Shown one piece after another: positions 23,801 to 33,860 of a stretch of DNA of 64,000 nucleotides. Under the pieces are notes generated by a model. The model was not told where the DNA came from. It did no database searches and saw only the letters and a program-made list of their open reading frames with translations. The stretch is from a virus. The stretch is taken from positions 1 through 64,000 of the IMG/VR virus record IMGVR_UViG_3300035703_000079; one strand, 5' to 3'. Position 1 is the stretch's first letter; every line of letters begins with the position of its first letter. The position numbers were made by a program, and so were the translations under genes.

Positions 23801-24908
23801 TACAAAAATCTTTCTTCGGAGTATGGCTTCGACGATTGGCACGGTGCTGCTCCTGAAAGCACTCCGGGAGGCCATAGGGGACGACGAGGAGGAGGAGAAA
23901 ACCGGGGAACGCAAATGGGATGTAAGCACCGACCCTAAGAGTTCATTGTTTATGAAAATCCGGGTGGGCAATCAAACCATTGATCCGTTCCATGGATTCC
24001 AGCAGACAAGCGTTTTACAATCCCGTTATGCCTTGGCAGCCTTGGACCAAGAGGCATACACAAACACCCGCACGGGAATCCCGTATAAACTTGGGGAGAA
24101 ACCAGCCCCCACAAAAGCAGAATTGAGCTGGAGGTTTATTTCCGGCAAATTCTCCCCGCAAGCCTCGTTTGCAAAGGATTGGATTATGGGGGAGCCCGTG
24201 AAAGGCACCCCGTATTACAAATCGCCAAACGGGGAATATTTCACATTGTCCGGGAAATTGGTTGAGGATATGGCCCCATTGTCTTTCGGAGCCGTCGAGG
24301 AAACTTTTGAGGAACAACAGAACCCGGTGTTAATTGGGATATTCTCGGCCCTTGCGGTGGCGGGAGCAGGGTTAAACACCATGAAACCTAACGACAAAAC
24401 CGCTGGTGCTATGCGGGAGCGATTGGGGGTAGAGCCGGACGAAAAGAAAACATTCCGAGAAGCGTTCCTAAGCAGGGCGAAAACGGGAGAAGACCCCGTG
24501 AAAGCCCGGGAGTATTTCGACAAGAGTAAGCCCGAGGATAAGGATATTGCGCAATACACCTTGCAAATCTTCAAGGAGAACACTTCGGAAGATGTCCTCG
24601 ACAGCAAGTACAAAATCACCACCACCAGAGGGAAAACCCTTTTGGCGAAAATGGTGTTCGAGGGGTATAAACCAACTTCCTCAGACTACTTCATGCTTTC
24701 TCCCAAGGACGAACCAGCCTTGAAGAAATTTGCCGAATCCGGGACTGCTCAGGACATGGAGATATTGCGGGCCGAGATAAAAACGCAAGTGGCGGAATGG
24801 GACAATTTAGCCCGGACGCTTGGGGAATATCGAGGGGACAATGAGCGATATGTGGAGCGGCTTGAGAACAAGCCCTTGTTCCGGGCATACAAGGAAGTAG
24901 CCAAGTAA
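20808..24908 (+). CDS. giant virion protein, probably ejected or polyvalent
   Basis: 1366 aa. Residues about 55-145 are an AT-rich inserted block ending in AAKKDGSNPELVKAVEELL, a module also present in the 1446-aa protein. Then Ala/Lys-rich helices and long coiled coils (about 400-720), and a C-terminal half with hydrophobic patches (VDLGVVFVQGAMLPF near 780; MASTIGTVLLLKAL near 1010). This resembles internal proteins that cross the host envelope during DNA ejection. No enzymatic motif found. Confidence 0.6.
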   Translation: MSLTPCNFILPDRTLTFDEARQYLLDNPGVWKKSTAKESGPLSSVEATAKALEALRLYNQDEFVRDFASIDLPFKQQNIQAGVDDATQKQLFPNEKTRRKYQENIYRAVVRSSVFPGILSEAYHAAKKDGSNPELVKAVEELLGGKKSTIDSLIDQADQLIAENKRKRGGAGSGLQSIVSPGAAYDALLGAYKAVLLAAKAAGKVLTRAQAMLEARKKIEGKFDAKDIAAAEAALNERLSGQPPKAPEAKPETPKPAAESGEKKKTLFERAARGEAGKDAPLMEKLDEIGRTRLSKPFAEVIREVKAATKGVSDEKVLERARDKTVEQEVRVALYGELLERNKNTPFTQETQQEIAERQALYMNELSALQTASGRAGAISQLIYENLEGYFNFSKQLVEFLGKNTGIDEGEVKRLKDLVARLEKANATLKEKQEANEKARMQEEEDSAVERISDGMKREKPVTKSVLKEKAKELRKKQFSRPGYFSAATPATLAFDAAVEGMALALEAGGEVEIAIKKGIEALKKTDWYKGHNNKDKAEKEFEKWALGELLPKAEVDENGKVKVPSALIRYYVGKGEKDIDVIAGEIKEDLAKEGHELSIREIRDAITGYAREINPRKNELEEQINTLKRIGRKLSNLEDIRRNIQKAKSPKLKKELSDREKILDEQIETEFFNMFGYKPRQMSDVERLKAFKERSQKATKDLERRLREGDFDKKPRRAAVELDEEARRLANERYVLQEEFDRELEKAFRNTDEGRVDTAIQLLLSSLSIKRAFQTGVDLGVVFVQGAMLPFYGKGMFSKGIRGAVSSAKSEEAFLAIAREMKSNPLYYLIKKSGLDLALPHAKSTATEEFLQNRAMEAMWDVIAEGVGAASPKTGNFLKKANPIAFFNRTQLGYLNTMKMAIFLDGAQKLIDQGITYENTPQAYKDLADMINTLSGRTSLKGAESSKFVMAGLNALFYSARNLASVLKMATPIAFYHVGRRRAGAVPGQMSVAQGVYTKIFLRSMASTIGTVLLLKALREAIGDDEEEEKTGERKWDVSTDPKSSLFMKIRVGNQTIDPFHGFQQTSVLQSRYALAALDQEAYTNTRTGIPYKLGEKPAPTKAELSWRFISGKFSPQASFAKDWIMGEPVKGTPYYKSPNGEYFTLSGKLVEDMAPLSFGAVEETFEEQQNPVLIGIFSALAVAGAGLNTMKPNDKTAGAMRERLGVEPDEKKTFREAFLSRAKTGEDPVKAREYFDKSKPEDKDIAQYTLQIFKENTSEDVLDSKYKITTTRGKTLLAKMVFEGYKPTSSDYFMLSPKDEPALKKFAESGTAQDMEILRAEIKTQVAEWDNLARTLGEYRGDNERYVERLENKPLFRAYKEVAK

Positions 24909-24913
24909 AAGAG

Positions 24914-24936
24914 GCCCCGAAAATCCGGGGCTTTTT
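24914..24936 (+). terminator. terminator after the 1366-aa gene
   Basis: GCCCCG (24914-24919) pairs with CGGGGC (24926-24931), followed by TTTTT. The next gene starts 18 nt later, so it must have its own promoter overlapping this spot. Confidence 0.8.
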
Positions 24937-24953
24937 GCTTTAATTTGCAGGGT

Positions 24954-27900
24954 ATGGCAAAGCAAACAGAAACTCACCGCATTGACCGGGTAGTTCCGGA
25001 CCTTGACGACAACCTGATTCAGCCAAACATGGCGAGGTCAGCCAAGAATCTTCGCTTTGCTGCTTCCGTGAATAACACCGATAGGTCCGGCGGAACGCTT
25101 GTCAATGGAATGTCAGAGCTTTCCTACGCCCTTCCTAGCGGGGACAACAAAGTGATTGGCCGCCGGGAGGACTATGAGAACAACTCCGTTCTATTCGCCC
25201 TTTGGAACTCGGGAGGAAACCACGCCATCTATCGCATTTCTCAGGACGGCACCATTGTTAAAGTGGTGAACGCCGAAGGGTTTACAGAGGATATGCAGGT
25301 GAGCATTGCTGTAATCGACGGGAAGGTGTATTGGACTGCATCCGGGCTTAATGAGCCAAAGATGGTCAACATCGCCAAGGGGGTGGACAATCAATACCCT
25401 ACGCCATACGAGGAGTGGTATTACACGCAAATCAAGCGTCCCGGGGGTGTTCCATTGGAAGTGCTTGTTGCCACCAACCCATCTTTCCCCGACACATACG
25501 GGAACGCCCAGGAATGGCCGAGGGAATCTGTAAGCCTTGATTATCGGACGCTAATTTCCCTGGCCGCTTACGTTAATTTCAACACAGAAACCGGGTATCA
25601 ATTTTCGTATTACTATGTGTACGACAACAACGAAGAAAGCGTTTTAGCCCCGTTCTCCTTCCTTTGCTTTTACGAAACCAACTTGCGTTTGAGAATCCCT
25701 CAAAACGAGTTTGAAACGTATTTGCAAAACGCCAATCTGGTGAAGAAAGTTGTGTTTGTCTATCGCAAGGGCGACGACGGGGAATGGCTTTTGGCAGGAG
25801 AAAGAACCAATCCCGGAGATGGAACGGACACTTCGTTTTTCATTAACATCCCGGATATTCGGAAGGTTCCCACTTCCGTTATTGCCTCCGACATCACCGA
25901 CAGATTGTACGACGAGGTCCCGGTGGAAAGCCAATGCAACGAAATAGCGCAGAACAGGCTTTTCCATGCCAACTACGCCTCCAGCTACGACACGATAACA
26001 ACGCTCTCCATGAGTACTTCTGTTGTAGCTGCTGGGAATCCCGTGGCAAACTCGACATCCGGGATAAACCAGGTGCATAAGCCCGGAGGACAATACAGCG
26101 TTGGCATTGAAGCCCTTGACGAATACGGGCGAAGAATAGGTGTTGTAAACAGCGTTGGAATCCAGATTCCTACATACCAGAATTTTAACACGGCATACAC
26201 CCTCCCCTCACCATTTAAAGCAAGTCCGGACAATAAAGACTTGGAGGACAATTCCTATTGGATTGACTTTAACATTACCGGGAGCGTTCCTTCGTGGGTG
26301 AAATACCTTCGGATTGTGGAAACCCGGGCGCAATCAACGGTGAACTTCTATCGCTTCAGTTGCGTGATGATGTATTGGTATGTCGGGGATAATAACGTCA
26401 ACTACTATTCCCGGTTTTACCTCGGCCCCACATACGCTCAAGGGAATCGTCAGGATGCGCAATTCAAAGACGCTATGACGTTCTACCACCGGGGATATGC
26501 CTTGTTTCTCCCTGCTGGAAGTCCCATTAGCATTTCCTCGACAGAAAAAGGGTTTGTAACGCTGATTGGCAACTGGACCCCGAATGGCGATACGCTGTAT
26601 GACTTTCTTTTTGATAAGTTCGGGGGAGGCAAGAAGTATAAAGTGGCTTCTCAGGTAGATAATGCTTTGCTCTTTGAACTTCCGGATCAAATCCTGAACA
26701 ACCCTTCGCCTCCAGCGTCATACGAATATGGCCTTGTGGATTTTGCTTGGGGGCCATTGGTGTTCAACGTGGAAGTGGAAGTGGAGCAAAACATTGTTGA
26801 GCCTACGTTTTTCCAGCAAGGACCGCAGGGGAACACATACGTTGTCACAGACCCGGACAACGTTTCTTTTTCCGGGACGTTATACGGGGACTGTTACCTT
26901 TCCCAATACAGAAAAAACCTTCAGCCCTTGTATGTGTCATTCATTTACAACTATCTGGTAACGCCGGGGCCAACCCTCGACATTGAATACATTGACTATC
27001 AAACCACGCCGGACTTCCCGATTCCAAATGACGGGGAGATATGGGAAGGGGTGAACATCTCCATGAATCCGGGCGACATTTATGCGCAAACATGGAATGT
27101 CGGGGAAGGGCAGAGGTCAATTGTTAATACAGACCAAGCGCAAGTGAGGCTTTTGAATGGCATTTGCTTTTCGGAGGTGTTGCTGCAAGGGACAAAAATC
27201 AACGGGCTTTCCAAGTTTACAGCGGCAAACATTCGGCAGGCTCCGCTTGAGAACGGGGCGATTACAGCGATTGTCCGAACCAACGCTACACAGCGTGAGC
27301 CCGGGGTGATGCTCTCCATCGGCACAAACGCCGTAAGCTCGTTTTATTACGAAGGAACACAGCTCACAAACCTTGATGGAAGTACAAACGTCACCACCAC
27401 CGATAGTGTGCTGGCAAGCCAGCGTCCGCTCTTAGGGAACTATGGAACGCTCAAATTGAACAATGTGTGCGTCACGCCTTTAGGCACGGTGTATTATTGG
27501 TCGGAGAATATCCAGGATTGGATACGTTACACGCAAGCAGGGCTCGAGCAACTCGGGGAAACCTACTTGTTTATGAACTATGCCCGGGGCGCTCTTCAGA
27601 CTTCCAGCACATTCCCCTGCGTGTACGACCAAGTGACGGACGAAGCGATTTTGATAGGGAACGACGCCAAAGCCCTTGTTTTTTCGGAGCGATATAAGAC
27701 GCTCCAGCCCTCCCGGGACTATAACCAAGGGGAAGATTCTGTATGTCCGGAGTTAATGGCTTCGCTTGCGACAAGCACGTTTTTCTTTCTCAATGGCCAT
27801 GTATGGCGCATGACCCCGAGTAGCCCGGAAAACTCTTTCTTCGGGGAAATCAAAAACCCGGAACTTACGATTGTCACCAATCGTGCACCCACCGATGTTA

Positions 27901-28190
27901 AGCAATGGAGCGGGTATTCGGTTATTGGCCCTAAACCAACGACAACACAGCTAAACTCTGGTGAGGACGAAAGTCCGGTGAGACAGAGCTACATTGAACC
28001 CGGATGGTGGATGGACCGGAAGGGGAACTTTAGTGTCGCCATCCGAAGGGATGAAAATTCGACGGGAGGAGTGCTTGGCGGGAAGGTAATGGAAAGTCGG
28101 ATACTTATTTCTACTTTTGCGTGGGACGCCGAAACGTTCTACAAATTGAATTTCATACAAGTAATGTTCAACTCAGCCGTCGTTCAATAA
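24954..28190 (+). CDS. muzzle / tail-tubular-B-like propeller protein
   Basis: 1078 aa from ATG 24954. Repeating beta units with NxxVLFALWNSGGNHAIYRI, IAVIDGKVYWTASGLNEPKMVNI and related strands suggest propeller blades in the first 300 residues; several beta domains follow. In podovirus-like Bacteroidota phages a protein of this size and layout forms the tail muzzle or stabilises the tube. An alternative start at 24945 adds three residues. Confidence 0.65.
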   Translation: MAKQTETHRIDRVVPDLDDNLIQPNMARSAKNLRFAASVNNTDRSGGTLVNGMSELSYALPSGDNKVIGRREDYENNSVLFALWNSGGNHAIYRISQDGTIVKVVNAEGFTEDMQVSIAVIDGKVYWTASGLNEPKMVNIAKGVDNQYPTPYEEWYYTQIKRPGGVPLEVLVATNPSFPDTYGNAQEWPRESVSLDYRTLISLAAYVNFNTETGYQFSYYYVYDNNEESVLAPFSFLCFYETNLRLRIPQNEFETYLQNANLVKKVVFVYRKGDDGEWLLAGERTNPGDGTDTSFFINIPDIRKVPTSVIASDITDRLYDEVPVESQCNEIAQNRLFHANYASSYDTITTLSMSTSVVAAGNPVANSTSGINQVHKPGGQYSVGIEALDEYGRRIGVVNSVGIQIPTYQNFNTAYTLPSPFKASPDNKDLEDNSYWIDFNITGSVPSWVKYLRIVETRAQSTVNFYRFSCVMMYWYVGDNNVNYYSRFYLGPTYAQGNRQDAQFKDAMTFYHRGYALFLPAGSPISISSTEKGFVTLIGNWTPNGDTLYDFLFDKFGGGKKYKVASQVDNALLFELPDQILNNPSPPASYEYGLVDFAWGPLVFNVEVEVEQNIVEPTFFQQGPQGNTYVVTDPDNVSFSGTLYGDCYLSQYRKNLQPLYVSFIYNYLVTPGPTLDIEYIDYQTTPDFPIPNDGEIWEGVNISMNPGDIYAQTWNVGEGQRSIVNTDQAQVRLLNGICFSEVLLQGTKINGLSKFTAANIRQAPLENGAITAIVRTNATQREPGVMLSIGTNAVSSFYYEGTQLTNLDGSTNVTTTDSVLASQRPLLGNYGTLKLNNVCVTPLGTVYYWSENIQDWIRYTQAGLEQLGETYLFMNYARGALQTSSTFPCVYDQVTDEAILIGNDAKALVFSERYKTLQPSRDYNQGEDSVCPELMASLATSTFFFLNGHVWRMTPSSPENSFFGEIKNPELTIVTNRAPTDVKQWSGYSVIGPKPTTTQLNSGEDESPVRQSYIEPGWWMDRKGNFSVAIRRDENSTGGVLGGKVMESRILISTFAWDAETFYKLNFIQVMFNSAVVQ

Positions 28191-28191
28191 T

Positions 28192-28995
28192 ATGCCATTC
28201 AATCCCGTCACCCTTGGAATTGGAGCCGCAGCCTCGGTTCCCTCGTTTGTTCAGGCATACAACCAGAACAAGGCCCTAAAGAATTTGCTCAAACAAGGCC
28301 CGCAAGACCTTGCTCCGGTGTCTTTCCGGCAAATGCAGCAGGGATTGGAGAATCAAGCCAACAACGCCCAGATTGCGGGGTATGGCTCGGCGATTGAGGA
28401 TATTAACCAGCAGCAGGCGGATACGCTTGGGCAGGCCCGTAGGGCTGCATTAACGCCCGGGTCGCTATTGAATGTTCTTTCCCGGCTGGATAGGTCCGGG
28501 CGCAACTCCAGACGTTCCCTTGCAATGCAGGGGGCGCAAATGAAGGAGGCACGCCTCAACCGGGCATTGGCAGCAAGAGAGCGCCGGGCTGGATTCCAGG
28601 AACAAGGACGTCAGGAGTTCAACCGGACAGTTGGCGCTTTGAGGGGAGCAAGGGACCAAAACATTAACGCCGGGGTTCAGAACTTGCTTGGCGCGGGGCT
28701 AATGAGCTATACGCCGAAAGCAGCGCCTACGCCGGCGCCTACGCCGGAAATGATGAAGGGAAAGACGCCGCAATTTGACTTGGCTCCAAACTTCGTTCCT
28801 CCGGCTACGCTCCGAAGGGAAAATGTTTCGGGAATGCCTGAGTATCAGGAAAATAGCGAAACGCCTTATTTAAACTCCATGTATAGGAACGCCCTTGACC
28901 CAGATGTGGTGGCTGCAAGAATCCGCGCAAGCAGAGAGCCTCAGCCATTAAATCCAAGCCAAATGCTTCGGACGCAACCTTACAACTCTTTCTAA
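28192..28995 (+). CDS. internal virion protein
   Basis: 267 aa. A hydrophobic Ala/Gly start (VTLGIGAAASVPSFVQAYNQNKALKNLL), long Gln/Arg/Ala helices, and a Pro-rich linker with APTPAPTPE near 185. This is the make-up of short DNA-ejection or internal core proteins. It starts 1 nt after the previous stop. Confidence 0.55.
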   Translation: MPFNPVTLGIGAAASVPSFVQAYNQNKALKNLLKQGPQDLAPVSFRQMQQGLENQANNAQIAGYGSAIEDINQQQADTLGQARRAALTPGSLLNVLSRLDRSGRNSRRSLAMQGAQMKEARLNRALAARERRAGFQEQGRQEFNRTVGALRGARDQNINAGVQNLLGAGLMSYTPKAAPTPAPTPEMMKGKTPQFDLAPNFVPPATLRRENVSGMPEYQENSETPYLNSMYRNALDPDVVAARIRASREPQPLNPSQMLRTQPYNSF

Positions 28996-28998
28996 CCA

Positions 28999-31317
28999 AT
29001 GTTTCAACCGGACCTTAACGCCCCTCTCTCGGAAAAACGGGACAAGAAGTTTGGCTTGGCGTTTGCCAGAGGGCTGGAAACGTGGCATTTGATGCAAATT
29101 CAAAGCCCGAACTTCCCTCGCTCAAAGTGGGCAGAGAACTATCAATACGCCCATGGAACGCAAAGTTACCTCCGGACAATCCAGCCCGTAGAGAACCTTG
29201 CAGGCAACGATAGCCAGACATTACCCGGGGCTGACCTTCGGAACATGAAACTCCTTTCCACCATTCTGGAAAGTGTTGTAGGGAAGCTCAACAAGCAATC
29301 CTTTAAGCCTACGGTGACAATGGTGGATTCGTTGGCAGAGGACCAACGGAACGACATGAAGGCCCGGCTGGAATTAGCCATGATTGCCCGGCAACAAGGG
29401 GCGGAAATGGACGCCTACCTGAAAAACCTTGGGCTGAGCCCGGACGACGTTCCTATTAGTCAGGAAGACCTCAACCTCACCCTTGCCACTCTCCCGCAAT
29501 TCCGGGAGGAAATGGCGCTGGAACTTGCCCTTTCGAAAGTGAACAAGGAAAGCGCCTTGGACACCCTGCTTCGCATGACCGATTATGATGATGCGATCAC
29601 CGGGACAAGGTGTTTGTATGTGAACACTTCCAGAGGTCAGCAGCAGATTGAATGGGTGGATGTGTTGAATGCAGGGCATTCGATGTCCATGTATCCGGAT
29701 GGTCGGGATATTGTTTGGTCCTATCGGATTCGCCCGGTGCCCGTCGAAACCATCAAACTCGAAGCAGCCGGGGACTTAACGCCGGAACAACTCAAGAGCA
29801 TCCGGGGCGGCAATTGGACCACGCTTTACAACGTTCTTTATTTCTGGGACCAAAACCAAGGCAACAATGGATATACACCATATTTCTATAACACATACAC
29901 CGACTACGCTTTGGTGTTGGACTTTGAGTTTGTTTCCACAGAAACACAGAACATCAATTACAAGAACGGGAAACTTTTCCCTCCCTCAAGCCGCAAGCGC
30001 GTGGAAGGAAGGGACGGAGAAGTGTATGACACAAAGATTCAGCACCTTTTCGGAGGGAGTTATATCATAGGGAACCAATTCTTGTATAACTACGGGCAAA
30101 AGGAGGGCATACGCCAGCCATTGCCTATGAATCTCCGGGATGCCACAAGGGTGAATGCCTCTAAGGTGTACGGCTCATTCATCTGGCAACATTCCAGCAT
30201 GATACGGGGCTCAAGTACAACGCTTGTTGACCGGGCCAAGCCACATCTTGACAGCATTGAAACGCTGTTTAAGAAATTCAAAACGTATTCAGCGGAGTTT
30301 CTCCCTTGGATTATTAAAGTGGATCAGGATGCCGTTGTGGACCTTGCCTTCAAAGAAGGAAGCGAAGTGACGCCGGAAGACCTTATGACCACCCTTTTGA
30401 CAAAAGGTGTTGGCGTTGTGAGTTCCAGCGCCTATCGAGGGTTTCATAATGCGTCCATCAAAGACGCCATCACCATCATTGAAAACGCCGGAGGGGCCAA
30501 CCTTCAAATGGTTTGGAACCTGATTCTCCAGCAAATCAATCTGGTGCGTGACGTTATGGGCGTTCCTTCTGTTGAAATGGGAGGAAGTGTAAACCCGGAA
30601 CAAGGGAAGGCCGTTACGCAAAGCATTATTGCCGGGAGTGACAATGTTCTTTCCGGGCTCATGGACGCCCGTGTTCGCCTTGTGAGCAACCTTTGGGAGA
30701 ACCGGATGTACCACATCCTTGCGTCCGGGGAAAGCGGCATTAGCCCCGAAGGGCTGCCCTTTGACGTTCCCGTTGGTAATCCTGACGGACGTATTCCGAA
30801 TTTGATTGTGGAACCCGTTCCGCAGGAACAAGAGTGGATGGTGCTGTATAATGCAGCCAACCAAGCCCTTGCAGCCAAGACGCTTACAATGGACCAATTT
30901 GCGTTCATTAAGAACATCACCAACCTCAAGCAGGCATGGGCATACCTTGCTACGCAACAGCGCCGGGGAGAAATGCGTCAGAGTCAGCAACAACAAATGA
31001 TTGACCAGACGAACACCGAAAGGCAAATGCTTTCCAACCAGCAGGCACAAGCCGGGAAGATGGAGTTGGAAAGGGCCAAGGGCTTTAATGCTGTTGTAGC
31101 CGAATGGGCGAAGATGGCTTTTGCCCCGCCACAAACGGACGAAAACGGCAAAACCAAGAAAGTTGCAAGTATGGAGGAAGCAACGCTACTTTTGCAGCAA
31201 GCGATAAGCACACTAACAAGTATTTATGGAGAATCAGGAACCACAAGTGGAGGAGCAAGTCCAGAACTTGCCGCCGGAGCAGAATCCGGAGAACTCCCCG
31301 CACCCCTCGAGCAATAA
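28999..31317 (+). CDS. portal protein
   Basis: 772 aa. Size, position directly before scaffold and capsid, and features such as the helical SKVNKESALDTLLRMTDYDDAITGT stem-like segment near 180, the LYVNTS-EWVDVLNAGHSM region and a long C-terminal Gln-rich tail (SQQQQMIDQTNTERQMLSNQQAQ) fit portals of podovirus-like Bacteroidota phages. It forms the dodecameric gate used by the terminase. Confidence 0.8.
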   Translation: MFQPDLNAPLSEKRDKKFGLAFARGLETWHLMQIQSPNFPRSKWAENYQYAHGTQSYLRTIQPVENLAGNDSQTLPGADLRNMKLLSTILESVVGKLNKQSFKPTVTMVDSLAEDQRNDMKARLELAMIARQQGAEMDAYLKNLGLSPDDVPISQEDLNLTLATLPQFREEMALELALSKVNKESALDTLLRMTDYDDAITGTRCLYVNTSRGQQQIEWVDVLNAGHSMSMYPDGRDIVWSYRIRPVPVETIKLEAAGDLTPEQLKSIRGGNWTTLYNVLYFWDQNQGNNGYTPYFYNTYTDYALVLDFEFVSTETQNINYKNGKLFPPSSRKRVEGRDGEVYDTKIQHLFGGSYIIGNQFLYNYGQKEGIRQPLPMNLRDATRVNASKVYGSFIWQHSSMIRGSSTTLVDRAKPHLDSIETLFKKFKTYSAEFLPWIIKVDQDAVVDLAFKEGSEVTPEDLMTTLLTKGVGVVSSSAYRGFHNASIKDAITIIENAGGANLQMVWNLILQQINLVRDVMGVPSVEMGGSVNPEQGKAVTQSIIAGSDNVLSGLMDARVRLVSNLWENRMYHILASGESGISPEGLPFDVPVGNPDGRIPNLIVEPVPQEQEWMVLYNAANQALAAKTLTMDQFAFIKNITNLKQAWAYLATQQRRGEMRQSQQQQMIDQTNTERQMLSNQQAQAGKMELERAKGFNAVVAEWAKMAFAPPQTDENGKTKKVASMEEATLLLQQAISTLTSIYGESGTTSGGASPELAAGAESGELPAPLEQ

Positions 31318-32311
31318 ACTTGAGATTGTAGGGGTGAAGATGCAGGGCCAAGAGGAAACGGCCCCAGAGAATCGTGCCCCGGAAGCGCCTGCCGCTTCGC
31401 AAGAAAGCACAGCACAGCCCTCAAGTTCGGAACAAACATCCGCAAGTCAAGAGGGGGCCGCAACTAATTCCGACAAACTGAAGGAATTGGAGGACGAACT
31501 ATCCCGTTTGCGGGCCGAACAAAAACAAGTCAGGGTGGAAAAGATTGTCCCTGACGAAGTGAAGGCTCTTTTGGACAACCCAAAGGAACTTTCGATTTTG
31601 ATGGAAGATTTCGCTCAGCGGGATATTCTGTCGCTGCTCATTGATAAAACCCAGCAGGAGAATCCGTGGATAAAGAATGAGCAATCAGCATTGGCTTTTC
31701 TACAACGCAAATACCCCGACTTAGACCCTGAAATCCCAGAGAATCTCGGCCTTAGCGAATTGGACTATGAACAAGCGAAGTATGAGTCCGACGGACACAG
31801 AAACGCTTTGATTGCCAAGCAAGACGAGGTGAAAGGGAAAATCAAGGAACTAACGCAAACTAAAGAGGGGCAAGCTCCTGCTTTTGACCAGGAAGCCTAC
31901 AACAAGCTATACGCTGAGAAGGTGGCTGAAGGGATTAAGCAACTTGCCGCTCCGGCAATCGCTCTGGATATTCCGGGGTATGACTTGCCTAAGTTTGACT
32001 TAGAAAAAGTCTGGGAGATTGCGTACTCCGAGAACACTCCTTTGAAACTTGATGAGGAAGGGAACTTGTGGCCGGACATGGAATCTGCGTACAAAATCGC
32101 TTTGGCGGACTATCTCTCGCAAATCTTCACACCGACGGTGGAAGCGGCGAAAAGAGCAGCCCCGAAGGAAACAGCAGAAGCTATTGCTCAGGCATTACGA
32201 GGGAACAACACGCAAGTGACATCTCCGGGGATTCCAGGGGCTCCAGCCAACGGGAAATCCGCTGCAAGCGTAAGAGGTGTTCCGGTGGTGGGCGTAAAAG
32301 CAAACTTTTAA
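31226..32311 (+). CDS. scaffolding protein
   Basis: 361 aa. Acidic, Pro/Glu/Gln-rich start, a coiled coil near 85-105 (KLKELEDELSRLRAEQKQVRVEK), and lack of any enzyme motif, immediately upstream of the capsid gene: the standard scaffold pattern. It begins inside the portal gene with a 92-nt overlap; a shorter start at ATG 31340 (MQGQEE) would remove the overlap. Confidence 0.7.
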   Translation: MENQEPQVEEQVQNLPPEQNPENSPHPSSNKLEIVGVKMQGQEETAPENRAPEAPAASQESTAQPSSSEQTSASQEGAATNSDKLKELEDELSRLRAEQKQVRVEKIVPDEVKALLDNPKELSILMEDFAQRDILSLLIDKTQQENPWIKNEQSALAFLQRKYPDLDPEIPENLGLSELDYEQAKYESDGHRNALIAKQDEVKGKIKELTQTKEGQAPAFDQEAYNKLYAEKVAEGIKQLAAPAIALDIPGYDLPKFDLEKVWEIAYSENTPLKLDEEGNLWPDMESAYKIALADYLSQIFTPTVEAAKRAAPKETAEAIAQALRGNNTQVTSPGIPGAPANGKSAASVRGVPVVGVKANF

Positions 32312-32344
32312 ATTTCTTTTCACTTGTAAATTTTTCAAACAACC

Positions 32345-33769
32345 ATGGCAGAACCACAGTATAGCCAGCTTAATGCACTCAGCCCGCAGAACATTGCGAG
32401 TGCGAGTGATCTCTCCGGGTTAGCGGACACCGTGTCCCAGACCCGTTCCTTTTGGCCCACTCTTTTGAGCCGCTACCAAGACCGTCAGTACATCGAAAAC
32501 GGCATGATTGCCGACTTGGTGGACAATGCCGGATTCGTTGGTGTGCCTATGGGTACCGCCAATGTATTCCACGCTGAACAGGATAGTGTTCTCAGCACTT
32601 CCACAGTAGTGAGCCTTACTGGCGGAGGAACCGCTGGCGCACAAGCCACCATCACCATTGAAGTGGTGACTGTTGACGGGGCGTATTTCAACTACGCAAA
32701 CGTTGGTCAACGCTTCCAAGTGGCTAACAATCCGGGGGTGACATTCACCGTTGATAGCACTTCGTTTGACGAATCATCAACCATTCACACCATCACAGTA
32801 ACGCCTCCCCCTACTGTAACGCTGGCAACTTCCGTTTCCGATGGCGACACCCTGCTTCCAATTGACGCTGTTCAGGCCGAAGGGTCTGACTTCCCGAACG
32901 GAGCTGTTCGTGGCTGGGCACGTTTTGGCGTGAACTTCCAGTACATGATGACTTCTTCCGCTTTGATGGGCCCAAGCGCTTACAGCCAGAACTTCGAGTT
33001 CACTTTGGCTGATGGTCGCACCATCCTTGCCCCTAAAAACTTTGCTGATGCCGTTCTTACCGCCTACCTGCGTAAGTCTGCTGCCATCACCATTGGTAAA
33101 GGGGTGACATACGGAGGAAAATCCACCACCACCGGGCTTGTTACTGCTGCTCAAACATTCGGACTCACCGCTGATTACCTTGCAGGTGGTGTTCAGATGG
33201 ATGACTTCCAGAACATCTTCTATAAGCTGCAAAACCGGGGTGCTGGCTCAAAACTGAAAGTGTACGGCGGATATGCGTTCCTGCAATCCTTCCAGAAAAA
33301 CTCGGTTTCAGGATTGAGCAACGGAGCCATCCAATACATCTCTGGCGAATTGAACCAGAAAGACGAAGCCACTTCGCTGCGTCAGAAGTTCGGAAAATTC
33401 AACATTGGTGGATTCGAGGTGACGCTCACCGAAGCAACCGAATGGCGCCACAAGGAAATGTACACTCCTGACCTTGGCGGGGACAGCCTTGCCACCGGAT
33501 ACTGGGCCAACTCTTTCGTTGTAATGCCTGATGAGCAAGTGGCTGTTGCCCGTGAGCTGACTCAAACCAGCTTCACCGTAACTGCTCCGATGTTCCGGGT
33601 GTTGCAACTGCAAGCTCCTGTTGAGCCGGGTGCAGCCGTAACTTCCAGCCGTGTGTATGCACGAGGAGGTGTGAACTTTGGTAAGGAAAACTACCAAATC
33701 ACCCACGTTGAGCAATTCGCTGCTCAAACAATGATGGCAAACAAGCTGTATTTCGGAGGAACGCTTTAA
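32345..33769 (+). CDS. major capsid protein
   Basis: 474 aa, HK97-type size. SQTRSFWPTLLSRYQDRQYIENG near 30 as an N-arm/E-loop region, an internal beta insertion at about 85-160 (Thr/Val-rich), DGRTILAPKNFADAVLTAYL and a closing FRVLQLQAPVEPG. Position between scaffold and a strong terminator, and codon usage typical of a highly expressed gene, support the call. Confidence 0.85.
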   Translation: MAEPQYSQLNALSPQNIASASDLSGLADTVSQTRSFWPTLLSRYQDRQYIENGMIADLVDNAGFVGVPMGTANVFHAEQDSVLSTSTVVSLTGGGTAGAQATITIEVVTVDGAYFNYANVGQRFQVANNPGVTFTVDSTSFDESSTIHTITVTPPPTVTLATSVSDGDTLLPIDAVQAEGSDFPNGAVRGWARFGVNFQYMMTSSALMGPSAYSQNFEFTLADGRTILAPKNFADAVLTAYLRKSAAITIGKGVTYGGKSTTTGLVTAAQTFGLTADYLAGGVQMDDFQNIFYKLQNRGAGSKLKVYGGYAFLQSFQKNSVSGLSNGAIQYISGELNQKDEATSLRQKFGKFNIGGFEVTLTEATEWRHKEMYTPDLGGDSLATGYWANSFVVMPDEQVAVARELTQTSFTVTAPMFRVLQLQAPVEPGAAVTSSRVYARGGVNFGKENYQITHVEQFAAQTMMANKLYFGGTL

Positions 33770-33801
33770 TCGTTCGTCGGAGAAATCTGGCAATTCATCG
33801 A

Positions 33802-33837
33802 AGAGAGGGGCTTAGCGGTCCCTCTCTTTTTGTTTTT
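33802..33837 (+). terminator. strong terminator after the capsid gene
   Basis: AGAGAGGG (33802-33809) pairs with CCCTCTCT (33820-33827), followed by a long T-rich tract. Confidence 0.9.
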
Positions 33838-33860
33838 TTGTAGAGCAGAATAAATAACGT